Origin: Hevea brasiliensis
Taxonomy: Eukaryota > Streptophyta > Magnoliopsida > Malpighiales > Euphorbiaceae
DNA: 64,000 bases
Reading direction: 5' to 3'
Assembly (NCBI RefSeq): GCF_030052815.1
Contig: NC_079505.1
Location: 30,248,287 to 30,312,286, forward strand
Under the pieces are notes generated by a model that was not told the DNA's origin, did no database searches, and saw only the letters and a program-made list of their open reading frames with translations. Below, in pieces: positions 36,173 to 47,449 of this stretch (position 1 is the first letter of the stretch; each line of letters opens with the position of its first letter). The translations under genes were made by a program, and so were the position numbers.

Positions 36173-39100
36173 AATTTAAATTTCGTCCTCGAAATTTACC
36201 TGATGCAAACAGTTGAGGGAACTGCTGCCTTATCGTCTCTTCACTTTCCCAAGTTGACTCCTCGGTGTTGTGGTGCCTCCAAAGCACTTTCACCAGTGGA
36301 ATCTGCTTATTTCTTAACTCTTTCACTTCCCGAGCCAGGATCTGTAGAGGTTCTTCTTCATATGTCAAATCCGGCTGTATTTCAATTTCTTCCCTGGAGA
36401 TGACATGTGAAGGGTCTGAGCGGTATCTTCTGAGCATGGACACATGGAACACATTGTGGATCTTGTCCAGCTCTGGTGGTAAACCTAGCCTGTAGGCTAC
36501 TGGTCCCACACGTTCAATGACTTCATATGGGCCAATAAACCTAGGGCTCAACTTACCTTTCCTTCCAAACCTCAATACCTTCTTCCACGGTGACACCTTG
36601 AGGAACACTTTGTCGCCAACCACATATTCTATTTCTTTTCTCTTCAGGTCGACATAAGATTTACATGCATGCGAGGCAACCTTCAGATTGGCTTTGATTA
36701 GTTTCACTTTCTCCTCAGTCTGTTTCACCAGGTCTGGCCCTACCAGTTTGTCTTTGCCCAATTCAGTCCAACACACTGGAGTTCTACATTTTCTCCCATA
36801 TAATGCTTCATACGGGGCCATTTGGATACTAGCTTGGTAGCTATTGTTGTATGCAAACTCTGCCAGTGGGAGGTATCTATCCCAACTTCCCTCAAACTCA
36901 ATGACACAACTCCTCAGCATATCCTCAAGGACCTGACATATATTTCATGTTATTATTATCATTTCATTTCAGTTCAATATGTGTATTTGTTTAATTGGTT
37001 TCAATTGTTTACCTGGATTACTCTTTCTGATTGCCCATCCGTCTGAGGATGGAAAGCTGTGCTGAAGTGGAGTTGTGTACCCAAGGACTCATGCAACTTC
37101 TTCCAAAATCTCGATGTAAACCTTGGTTCTCGATCAGATATGATGGAAAGTGGAATTCCATGCAGTCTAACTATCTCACTGATATACAATTCTGCTAACT
37201 TCTCCAGTGAGTAGTCACCCTAATCGCGTAAAGTGTGCTGACTTTGTTAATCTATCAACTATCACCCATACTGCATCATGTTTCTTCTGGGTGAGAGGTA
37301 GACCACTTACAAAATCCATGGTGACCCGATCCCATTTCCATTCAGGTATGCGTATAGGCTGTAACAAACCTGATGGAACTTGATGTTCTGCCTTGACTTG
37401 CTGACATGTCAAGCATTTAATCACATAGTCAGCTATGTCCTTCTTCATACCAGGCCACCAATACTAAAGCTTCAGATCATGATACATCTTTGTACTTCCT
37501 GGGTGCATAGCATATACACTGGTGTGTGCCTCTTTCAGAATATTGGCCTTCAATTCCCCATCATCTGGTACACACAGTCTTCCTTTGTAATAGAGACACC
37601 CATCTGCTTTCACCTCAAAGTCAGTTGCTTTTCCCTCTGAGATTTTGCTCATAATAGCCATTAGCTTCTCATCAACCTTCTGCCCATCTAAAATCTGCTG
37701 TAATATGTTTGGCCTCACTTGCAACTCAGCCAAAATAGCTCCATCTCGAACCAAAGTTAGATGGGCATTCAATAATCTCAAAGCTGTGATGGACTTTCTG
37801 CTCAAAGCATCAGCAACTACATTTGCCTTCCCAGGATGGTAGTCAATCACACAATCATAGTCTTTCAGGAACTCAATCCATCGTCTCTGTCTAAGGTTGA
37901 GCTCCTTCTGGGTTGGCAAATATTTCAGACTTTTGTGGTCTGTGTAAATGTAGCACTTTTCACCATACAAGTAATGCCTCCATATCTTCAGTGCGAAGAT
38001 AATTGCTGCAAGCTCTAAATCATGGGTAGGGTAATTCTGTTCATGTGGCCTTAGCTGCCTGGAAGCATAAGCGACCACTTTCCCCTCTTGCATCAATACA
38101 CACCCTAGCCCATTATGAGAGGCATCACTGTAGACCACGAAGTCTTTCCCTGACATTGGCTGTGTTAACACTGGTGCCTCTGTCAACATAGCCTTCAACT
38201 TCTCAAAACTGGTCTGACATTTGTCATTCCAGTCAAATCTGACATTCTTGTGTAACAACTTGGTCATTGGAGAAGTTATTAAGGAAAATCCCTTCACAAA
38301 TCTCCTGTAATACCCAGCTAGCCCCAATAAGCTTCTGACCTCAGTTGTATTCCTGGGAGGCTTCCATTCCATTACTGCTTCTATTTTCTTGGGATCCACC
38401 CTAATCCCATCGGCTGACACTATGTGTCCAAGGAATGCAATCTCATTCAACCAAAAGTCACACTTGGACAACTTAGCATACAGCTTCTTTTCTCTCAGGA
38501 TTTGCAGAACAATCCTCAAATGCTCATCATGTTCTTCCCTGGTCTTGGAATACACCAAAATATCATCAATAAAGACCACTACGAGCCGATCTAGGTATGG
38601 ATGGAAGATACGGTTCATAAGGTCCATGAATGCCGCTGGTGCATTTGTTAGGCCTAAGGGCATCACTAGAAACTCATAATGCCCATATCGGGTCCTGAAT
38701 CCAGTCTTTGGCACATCTGCATCCTTCACCCTTAACTGATGATACCCTGATCTGAGATCAATCTTAGAAAATACTCCTGCTCCCTTCAACTGATCAAACA
38801 GATCATCAATTCTAGGCAACGGATATTTATTCTTCACTGTCACTTTATTCAACTGCCGGTAATCAATGCATAGCCTCAAAGTCCCATCCTTCTTTTTCAC
38901 AAACAGCACTGGAGCTCCCCATGGTGACACACTGGGGCGTATAAACCCCTTATCTAGCAACTCTTGCAACTGAGTTTTCAACTCCCTCAATTCAGTGGGT
39001 GCCATCCTATAAGGAGCAATGGAAACGGGTGCTGTACCCGGCAGTGTCTCAATAGCAAATTCAACTTCCCTTTCTGGTAGCAAACCAGGCAATTCTTCAG

Positions 39101-40845
39101 GAAATACCTCTGGGAAGTCTCTTACTGTGGGTATATCACTCGGGTTTGGCTTAGCCTGCCTAGTATCCACCACATGTGCTAGGTAGGCTTCACAGCCTTT
39201 TCTCATCATTCTTCTTGCAACTGTGGCTGAGATGACATTAGACAAGAAATCTGTCCTTTCCCCCACAACTGTAATTTCATTACCCTCAGGAGTTTTCAAA
39301 GAAATTCTCTTCAATTTACAATCAACTATTGCCTGATGACGTGACAACCAGTCCATTCCCAAAATCACGTCAAACTCATGAAAAGGCAACTCAATCAGGT
39401 CTGCCAAGAATTCATACCCCTAAATCCTTAACGGGCAACTCTTGTATACTTTGTTCACTACTACACTATGGCCCAATGGATTAGTGACCAGAATGTCTTG
39501 GTCACTCTCCCCTACTAGTATCCCCCTTTCTATGGGTAGGTTGATGCAGATATATGAATGAGTGGATCCTGGATCCACCAATGTATGCACAGATGTAGTG
39601 TAAAGGGTGAACGTACCCCTGATGACGTCCGGGGCATCTTGCTCCTCCTGAGCTCTAATAGCATAAGCTCTTGCGGAGTGGTGCCATCGGGCCTCTCTTT
39701 GGCTCAGATCTGAGCCTCTGTGATAGTCCAACAGCCTCAGATTTACCAGATTTTCTACCTCTCTGTGGTGCAGGAGCAGATCTGTCTGCTTGTGTTGGAG
39801 CAGCTGTAGTAGTTCTGCGTGGACAGTTCCTCAGCTGATGCTCTGTTGACCCACATCTCAAGCAGGCACCAGTTACTCTCCAACACTCCCCCTTATGCCA
39901 TTTCAGGCAGTGTGGACATGCAGAAGTTGCTGGGGCTGGTCCCCTGAACCCCATCCCTGGAGAGCTGCCCACTGATGGTGTGGACTGACCTCTCCTAGGG
40001 GTAAACTGTGGCCTGGGCCCCTGAGACTGACCCTGACCTTGTGGCTGCCCTGAACTCTGTGCTGGTGGACCCTTGAACTTCTTCCCAAGTGCAGGAGCTG
40101 AACTAGACTGACCTGGGCCCCTCTTCTGCTGTCTCTCTCTTCTGGTTTGCTCACTGATTCTTACTTTTTCAACCTTTATTGCAGCTTCCACTAACTTGGT
40201 AAATTCTGTGATTCCCAGGGCAGTGAGCTGAATCTTTATGTTGTCATTTAGTCCCTCTTCAAATCTCTTACATCTTTCAGCTTCATTAGGGACTATCTCC
40301 CTTCCATAGCGGCTTAATCGAATAAATTCCTTCTCATACTCGGCCACTGACAGCTGTCTCTGCCTCAGGTTAATGAATTCCCTTCTTCTCTCTTCTAGGT
40401 ATACAGTACCCACATATTTCTTCTTGAATTCTGAGAGGAAGAAGTCCTAAGTTACTATTTCTGGCAACAGAGATATGGCAGCCTCCAGGTTTTGCTCTGG
40501 AGTGCAGTGGAGTTGTTTTAGAACTCTGCCCGTTCTGTTCAACCAATTTTCGGCTGCAACAGAATCATCTTCTCTCTTGCCATAGAAGTCCACTGCTCCG
40601 AACTTTCTCAATTTTTCCAAATGTGATTTCGGTTGTGGAGGTGGTGGTGGTGCTGCTGCTGCTAGCATTGCCCCAGCCATTTGTCTGAAGAAATCGGCCA
40701 TTTGCTGAAACATGGCCTGTGGAGGCTGAGCAGGCTCTGCCTGAGCTGGCGGAGTAGGTTCTGCCCTACCCCCAGTCTCAGCTGCTGCAGGTGGAGCATG
40801 ACTCTCCACTTCCTCCTCGACTGCTCTCTGTGATGTAGGGTCCAT
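36171..40845 (-). pseudogene. Element C gag-pol, near-complete but broken
   Basis: Gag starts at 40845 (MDPTSQRAVEEEVE). It loses 48 bases at about 40464 relative to the gag copies at 59107 and 56606, removing the conserved YQWWDT segment, and has a nearby TAG. Two zinc knuckles (CPHCLKWHKGEC, CLRCGSTEHQLRNC) lie near 39820-39920. The protease core includes DPGSTHSYI. A stop at 39420 precedes the 647-residue frame 39407-37464. That frame holds the protease end, RT ([12 protein letters not shown] at 213-224, FIDD at 279-282), RNase H (acidic residues at about D428, E465, D490, D533) and the N-terminus of integrase. Integrase continues through 37448-37215 and 37189-37013, then past an intron-like 80-bp insert to 36920-36171. 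The tail has GKLSPRFIGPYEVIERVG and a chromodomain-like end (VKVLWRHHNTEESTWE). Frameshifts near 37215 and 39700 and several stops make it inactive. Confidence 0.92.
36933..37012 (-). other. Intron-like 80-bp insert in element C integrase
   Basis: On the minus strand the exon sequence ATCCAG is followed by GTAAAC, and the segment ends TATGTCAG before GTCCTTGAGG. Removing exactly 80 bases restores the frame across RVIQ-VLEDM; keeping it shifts the frame and gives a stop at once. It is AT-rich, like plant introns. The insert is also flanked by a direct repeat CAGGT. Element A has no insert at the equivalent place (about 23657). Confidence 0.75.
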
Positions 40846-40955
40846 ATCCTATTCAAAATAAGAAAGACAAACAGATCTGCATTAGTGTCACCTCGACTCT
40901 TACAAATACAATGCATGGTATGGACTCAATCTAGGCCCAGAAACGCCTAAACCGT

Positions 40956-40967
40956 GCTCTGATACCA
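40956..40967 (-). other. Element C primer-binding site
   Basis: The minus strand reads TGGTATCAGAGC, five bases after the LTR end. It is a perfect complement to the 3' end of initiator tRNA-Met. Confidence 0.88.
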
Positions 40968-40972
40968 CTAAA

Positions 40973-43900
40973 TGTGACACCCCTTACCCGCGTACAGTAT
41001 ACCCGAGTAAGTAATGCCACACGGTGTACCGGCACACTCTAATATACCTTAATTAATTTATATCATGCTTTTGAATATAATTTATGAAATATAATTTATT
41101 TAAGCCATTTATCGAAATTATTATTATTTATTTGAGGTTCCAAAATTTTTAAAGAAAATCCGGCAGAGTACCGGCTAAAAATGGAGAAGACAGTTCTTCG
41201 GAACCTGTGAAAAACACTTCCAATAATTGTATTCAATCATTCTCAAACTCCAATATCAAAATCTCAACAATTTTCAATTTCAGTTCTCAACAACCTTTTC
41301 ATTTCTCAAACATCAATTTCTCATAATATTCATATACAAACAATAAATAAATGCTCAAATTTTGCATTCATAACCATAACTTTCATTATTTACATGAACA
41401 TCAAAATACTTAACATAGATCCAAATACATATGAGAAGATAAAAATTTAGTTACAAAATACCAAAATGACACCTAGTGTCCTACCAATGCACAGCAGAAG
41501 TTGAGGTGACACGGACACTGTGCAGAACTGCAGGATAGACTCACCCAGTCTGCGGTCTACTGGGCTCACGATCTGTATCTCCCGAACCTACGCGTGGCAA
41601 AAGCAACGCGCTAAGCAATAATGCTTAGTGGTGCAATAATAAAATAAAAGAAATAGCAAGAAAATAAATATGTAGTGAATGTATATGTTTCATTTGTTTT
41701 GAATTTGTATATCATTAACTTTGTCCACTTTCATTCATTTGGTTGCCCAAGTAACCTACACTAGGCATCGGATAGATAAATGGGTAACCGCACTTTGGGT
41801 ATCAAGTACCTCGGGTCGTCACACCATCGGTCACATATGCATCTCCGGTGTGCAACAAGCAGCTAACAAGTCAGAATACATCGAGCACAAGGCCAAATCT
41901 CAATACAAAGGTCGAATGGCTAAAAGCCATGAAATCACTGAATGGCATATTGCCATGTGCGATCGCTAATCGAACCCTATTGGCATGCCAAACTATCCAA
42001 ACCAATCTTGTTAGGTATACTAGGGCATTTGAAACTTTTAAATTCTTCAATTTGTGAATTTCAAGTTTTTGGTGTCACTATTCACATCATTGGTCAACAA
42101 AAATGTTGACTTTTAGGTAGAAATTAGATACATTGGTTTTGGCACTCCCAACATACTACATTTTTCTTTTAAAACTTGTTGGGATTGGTCACCATTTCCA
42201 TTTCTCAACTTAAATCTAAGAGGGCAGAAATTTCAGTTTTTGTGACCCAACTTTACTGTTCCATTGGGCCCTGTTGCAGTGGGAATTTGAGGAAATGGTA
42301 AACATGAAAGTTGTTCCTTATTTTGTCTAGTTGAATTTCCTTTTTTGAATCACTCCATTTGGAGTTTTGTAGCTCCAGATATGGTCCAAAAACCACAGCT
42401 GGCCGAATTGCCAAAATTGCAGAATTACCAAATCTACAGTAGCATGAACAGTGAGTGTGATTGCATATTTGAATAGGTTCTGGCCATAATTTGGGGTAGG
42501 TTTCTTCATGAAAGTTGTTTGTATATGTCTTAACTTTTTGCTGTAAAAATTTTAGATCAATTGACCATATCTACAGTGAGTTATGGCCAAATGAACAGTT
42601 ACTATTCATTTGGTCATTTCTGCAGGTGCTGTTGCAGGGTATCCGGATTGGGGCCAACTTTTGGTCCTCTTGCTTTTGTCTTTTGGGCATGGTTTCTTCA
42701 GCAAAAATGTGCCATTATAAGCCTATTTTCATGTCCAATTGGCCAAACACCAATTGGACCAACACAGCCAAAGGTATGGCAGTCCAAGTGGACTGAAATC
42801 TCAGCCACCCTGCTGCACTCATTGGGCAGCATACTCATTCACTTTGCCATGCTATATTTCAGTCCAATTTATGGTCAACTTACCTCAAATAGTCACTAAT
42901 TGACCATTAGAGTGTTTTTTAACAATTTCATAAGCCAAGTCAAATTTTCACCCCTAAACCCTAGCTCAATTTCAAGGTTTTCACAATTTCCTTAGTTAAC
43001 TCTTTCATTCTTTGTATATATATATGTATACACTTTAAACATAATCTCTAATTCACTCTAAGTCCATTAAAACAATCAAACTCATCCTTCCTTAGGGCTG
43101 CCGAAAATTGAAGATACCCTAACATATATAATTTACTTCAAATTTTTACAATTTCTTAACTTAAAGTGATGCTCTAACAAAGATTAAAAGAGTAAGAGTG
43201 GAAGTATAGCACTAACCTCTTTGCTCAACTTATTGAGCTTGTGAAAACTCTAGAATTCCTCCTCTTTGTGGCTGCCTAGAGTTACCTTGTGATGTGGGGA
43301 TAAGTTTTAGTGAATGGAGTAGGAAAATTTATGGTGAAATAAGGAGAGAACTTGAGCTTTGGTTGAAGGATTAATGGAGGTTTAGGGCAAGCAAAGTTTC
43401 GGCTGGAATTGGAGAAGAAGAAGGCAGCTACATTTTTAATTCTTTTGTCTTGGTTTGTCTCTTTTATTGGTTAATTTAAAGGGTTGTTTAATTTTGATTG
43501 GTGGAAGCTTTTAAATGACATCATAATGATGTCATATTTGGCTTTTTTATTGATTTTTCTTTTCTTTTCTTTTCTACTAACTTCAAATTAATTTTTCATC
43601 AACATTAATTCATATTTTGTATCATAATAATTATTTACTTAACTGGACAAGTCGGCCAAAAATCACCTCTGAAGGCGAAATGACCAAAATGCCCTCCGTT
43701 TGGCTTAACGGGTCAAAATTATCTGTACCGATTGAAAAATTTTTCTAAATATTTTCTTGGCATTCTAATGCCATAGGAACCTCAATGACCCTTCTCTGGA
43801 GTCCCAATAATTATTTTATAAATTTTTCCCCGGGTCTAGGGCTCCTAGTTGCGAGAACCGCAACTTCCCTCTGGGTTACCCCTCGCTAGGGCACCGGCTC

Positions 43901-44078
43901 GTTTAACTTGGTTGTATTTTATTTCTAAAATTTTTACTAAATTTTTCTTATTAGTATTTGAGTTAATTTTGGTTCCTCACTTTAGTTTAAATATTTTTCC
44001 GGACGTTCTAGCTGTCCGGACCGACACCAGTCACCGGAACAGTAGAATGTACGGAGTTGCTACAGGGAGGGTGTTACA
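40973..44078 (-). repeat. Element C 5' LTR, full length
   Basis: It runs from TGTAACACCCTCCCTGTAGC at 44078 to GTGTCACA at 40973 in transcript order. It carries the ATTCTACTGTTCCGGTGAC motif near its start and the TGGC...GCCA palindrome cluster at about 41916-41988. It serves as the reference for the shortened 3' copy. Confidence 0.92.
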
Positions 44079-44917
44079 TAGAGTCTAGGGAAATTTTTAA
44101 TATTGGAATATAGAGGAAATATGGTGAGTAGAGTAAGAGAATTGAGGTAGATGAAGAAAAATGGGAGAGGGCTTCAATGGAAGGTTACGGGCAGCTGAAA
44201 CAAATGAGGAAGAAACTGAATTTTTGTCAATTTTTTTTCCCTTTTTAATTGTGTTAATGTGTGCTTGTCAAATTCCAATTGGTGGGAAAATTTAATTGCA
44301 TCATGCTTACTTAAGCATGATGGCATATTTAAGCATTTACTTTCATTTTTCTTTTTCTTTCTTTTTTTCTCATTTTTAATTTAATTTTTAGTAATATTTA
44401 TTCATATTTTATGTTATAATAATTATTTAATTAACTGGACAAGTCGGCCAAAAATCATCTCTGAAGACGAAATGACCAAAATGCCATCCGTTTGGCTTAA
44501 CGGGTCAAAATTGTCTGTACCGATTGAAAAATTTTTCTAAATATTTTCTTGGCATTCTAATGCCATAAGAACCTCAATGACCATTCTCTGGAGTCCTAAA
44601 AATTATTTTATGAATTTTCTCTCGGGTCTAGGGCTCCTAGTTGCGAGAACCGCAACTTCCCACTGGGTTACCCATCGCTTGGGCATCGGCTCATTTAACT
44701 TGGTTGTATTTTATTTCTAAAATTTTTTCTAAATTTTTCTTATTAATATTTGAGTTAATTATGGTTCCTCACTTTAGTTTAAATATTTTTTCGGACGTTC
44801 TAGCTGTCCGGACCGACACTGGTCACCGGAACAGTAGAATGTACGGAGTTGCTACCGGAAGGGTGTTACAACCGGAACAATAGAGCGCACTACCGAGCAT
44901 AGGGGTGTTACATACTC

Positions 44918-46200
44918 TCTTTATTTTATAAAATTAATTATTTATATATTTAAAAATATATTAATTAATTTTTATATTTTTATTTAAGATGTTTATCATA
45001 GTAAACTATAATTTTAAGTAGGCTTGTTTGTTATTTCTTTTTCATTTAAATTAAAAATTAAATACAAATAAAATTTTTTAATTATAATCCTTAAGTACGT
45101 AGACCTAATTTTTCACTTTCAATAGCTGAGTTAAATTTCTGTACCTTAATTAATATAACAAAAGCCGGATAATTTTTTTTTAACATAAAAAATAGATAAT
45201 TACTCAATGATTAAAATAAATTATATTTTAAATTTATAATAATTTTAAATAAATTTTTTGAAATTTCACATTGATCATGGATCAATGGCGTAAGAGCTAG
45301 GCAATTGCCATCCTTTTTTAGGTAAAAATTATTTCCGAAGGATAATACTTGCCCAGTCAGCTAAAAGACTATTTAATTTTTGTGTGACTTCATTCTTGAT
45401 GGAGAGACCCACGTCATATTCTTACTTGCGTGTGTTGCTTTCTGACTTCATTTTCGAATGATTTCACTTTAAAAAGAATCTTTGCTTTTTATGAATGGTT
45501 AATTTACTTTATTACTAGTTTTTTAATGCGTATTTATTATTTTCAATTAGTATTTATTTTTTAAAATTCATAATTTGAATTTCAAATATAAATATTTTAT
45601 TTAATATCATAATATAATTATAAAAAAACTAGGTATTAATAAAAAATTTAAGTAATTAATTACAAACCGATGTAAAAAAAAAACTACACTACTAACTACA
45701 CGTTAATAAATTAAATTCAGTACTAAAATATGCAGATATATTTGCAACATAATTTAATTTTATTATTTTTTTATCTAAATTAATTAATGAATTTAATATA
45801 AGAAATTACATCGTCCAATCAAAGTGGCTTGGCCCATGGTTTAAGTCAGCGGAGGACTAAAAGCAGACTACAATAATTATTATGAAGCTAGAAGTAATTA
45901 AGGTAGTTTTCTGAATCAGTGGGTGGTTACCTGGATGAGGGAAGTAGTTACAAGATAATGGGCACTACCTAGTAGTTTTCCTCAAATCAAGATGAAGTGG
46001 ATAAATGTAATACTCTCCATTTTTTGATGTCAAAATATCTATCATGTAATGCCCCTACTCCAACCACTAGAGAAATTTATCGCTTTGGCTCAGTTGTATA
46101 ACTGCTCAAATATATAAAACTGTATGATATATTTACATCATATTATTCTATCTAACGGGTGAAATTTTCTTTCCCTTCTTATGGAGATAGTACAGACACG
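44918..46200. other. AT-rich DNA between the two retrotransposon blocks
   Basis: No gene or clear element boundary is visible. It resembles the pre-insertion flank at 19037-19309. From about 46010 the composition changes and may belong to the 5' end of the gag-bearing remnant that follows. Confidence 0.45.
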
Positions 46201-46586
46201 ATGTCACGTCGTGCTATAATTGAGGCTGGAGGTGAAGAAGGTGACAACTTCAACCTCCAGGGAGAAGAGTCTGAGATAAGAAATCAGCCAGGGGAGAGTA
46301 GAGGGAAAATATTCTAGCTTCTCAGGGTATTGATGATCAAGGTCCTCAAGTGCCTATAGGACAAGTAGCACCAGTTCCACCAATAGCTGTACCGGGGCTC
46401 ACACAAGAACAAGTAGCTGCTATTATTAGTGCCATGACTAGTCAACAGTAGCAGCAGCAACTACCACAACAACAACAGCAACCCAGTAAACAGTATGAAA
46501 AATTGGAAAAATAAGAGGCTGTGGAATTTAAAGGCACTACAGACCCCTTAGTGGCTGAACAATTACTGGAAAGAATTGAACGAGTA
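46201..46586 (+). pseudogene. Gag N-terminal fragment of another gypsy element
   Basis: A frame opens at 46201 (MSRRAIIEAGGEEGDNFN). After stops and a shift come a glutamine-rich run (CAGCAGCAAC repeats at 46449-46483) and then EAVEFKGTTDPLVAEQLLER, a typical plant gypsy gag motif. It is cut at 46586 by the LTR of compound H. It differs from the gag of elements A and C, so it is a different lineage whose remainder would lie beyond the window. Confidence 0.65.
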
Positions 46587-47449
46587 TGTAACACCCTCAC
46601 TGTAGTAATTTCGTACATTCTACTGTTCCGGTAACCAGTGTTGGTCCGGACAGTTAGAACGTTTGGAACAATATTTAAACTAAAATGAGGAACCATAATT
46701 AACTCAAATATTAATAAAAAAAATATAGAAAAAATTTTTAAAATAAAATACAACCAAGTTAAATGAGCCGGTGCCCTAGCGATGGGTAATCTAGTGGGAA
46801 GTTGCGGTTCTCGCAACTAGGAGCCCTAGACCTAGGAAAAAATTCATAACATAATTTTTGAGACTCCAGAGAAGAGTCATTGAGATTTCTATGGCATTAG
46901 AATGCCAAGAAAAGGCTTAGAAAAATTTTTCAATCGGTACAGACGATTTTGGCTCAATAAGCCAAACGGAGGGCATTTGGGTCATTTTGTCTTCAGAGGT
47001 GATTTTTAGCCGACTTATCCAATTAAGTAAATAATTATTATGACGTAAAATATGAATAAATAATGCTAAAAATTAAATTAAAAATGAGTAGAGAAGAAAG
47101 GAAAAGAAAATAAAAGAAAATGCCAATTATGACATCACCGTGATATCATTAAACTATTTCCACCAATCACATTTAACCAAGCCCACTAAAAACAAAAAAA
47201 AAGAGGTAAAAGGAAGTAAAAATAAACAAAAGCCATCTGCTTTCTTCCTCAAGAAAACCAGGCGTCACCCTTCCCACCCCAACCACCATGAAAGCTTAAG
47301 GTAAGCTTGAAATCACCTACCAATTCACCTTGAAACCACAACCTAGCTTCACAAAAAATTAATCTTGCAACTTGAACATCCTCTAGGAAGCCAAAAGAGG
47401 AAGGAAAAAGAAAGTTTTGTTAGCTTGAAATTCTGCTCAAAGAGGTTAG

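Larger units (their letters stand above)
33716..44078 (-). mobile_element. Ty3/gypsy element C, youngest of the nest
   Basis: The element is bounded by TAGAG at 33711-33715 and 44079-44083. The 3' LTR is 33716-36159, the body 36160-40972 and the 5' LTR 40973-44078. The LTRs are nearly identical over long stretches, but the 3' copy is about 660 bp shorter through several separate deletions. The body has the gag-PR-RT-RH-IN-chromodomain-like order and a perfect tRNA-iMet primer site. It is the best preserved element in the window and probably the most recent insertion at this site. Confidence 0.93.
31278..44870 (-). mobile_element. Solo LTR D, split by element C
   Basis: D begins (minus strand) at 44870 with TGTAACACCC and ends at 31278 with GGTGTCACA. 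It is flanked by ACCGG at 31273-31277 and 44871-44875. Its own sequence is 31278-33715 plus 44084-44870, about 3.2 kb, and is related to the LTRs of C. There is no primer site, polypurine tract or coding region of its own, so it is a solo LTR left by LTR-LTR recombination. Confidence 0.88.
19315..44912 (-). mobile_element. Ty3/gypsy element A, outermost of a three-level nest
   Basis: The element is bounded by TACTC at 19310-19314 and 44913-44917. The 3' LTR is 19315-22874, the body 22875-27753, and the 5' LTR 27754-31277 plus 44876-44912. The 5' LTR is split by solo LTR D. After removing D, the 5' LTR (3561 bp) equals the 3' LTR (3560 bp) in length almost exactly, which supports the nested reading. 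Long LTRs, a tRNA-iMet primer site, the gag-PR-RT-RH-IN order and a chromodomain-like tail fit the Tekay/Del chromovirus group. Coding regions are decayed, so it cannot move by itself. Confidence 0.93.

Noticed and set aside
43849..44088. Recurring about 80-codon frame starting MREPQLP, also at 44641-44883 (plus), 46442-46816 (minus) and, shorter, at 57632-57847 (minus)
   Set aside because: It is antisense to the LTR start in every copy, varies by frameshift, and spans the LTR/host junction in some. Most likely a by-product of LTR conservation and not a gene.
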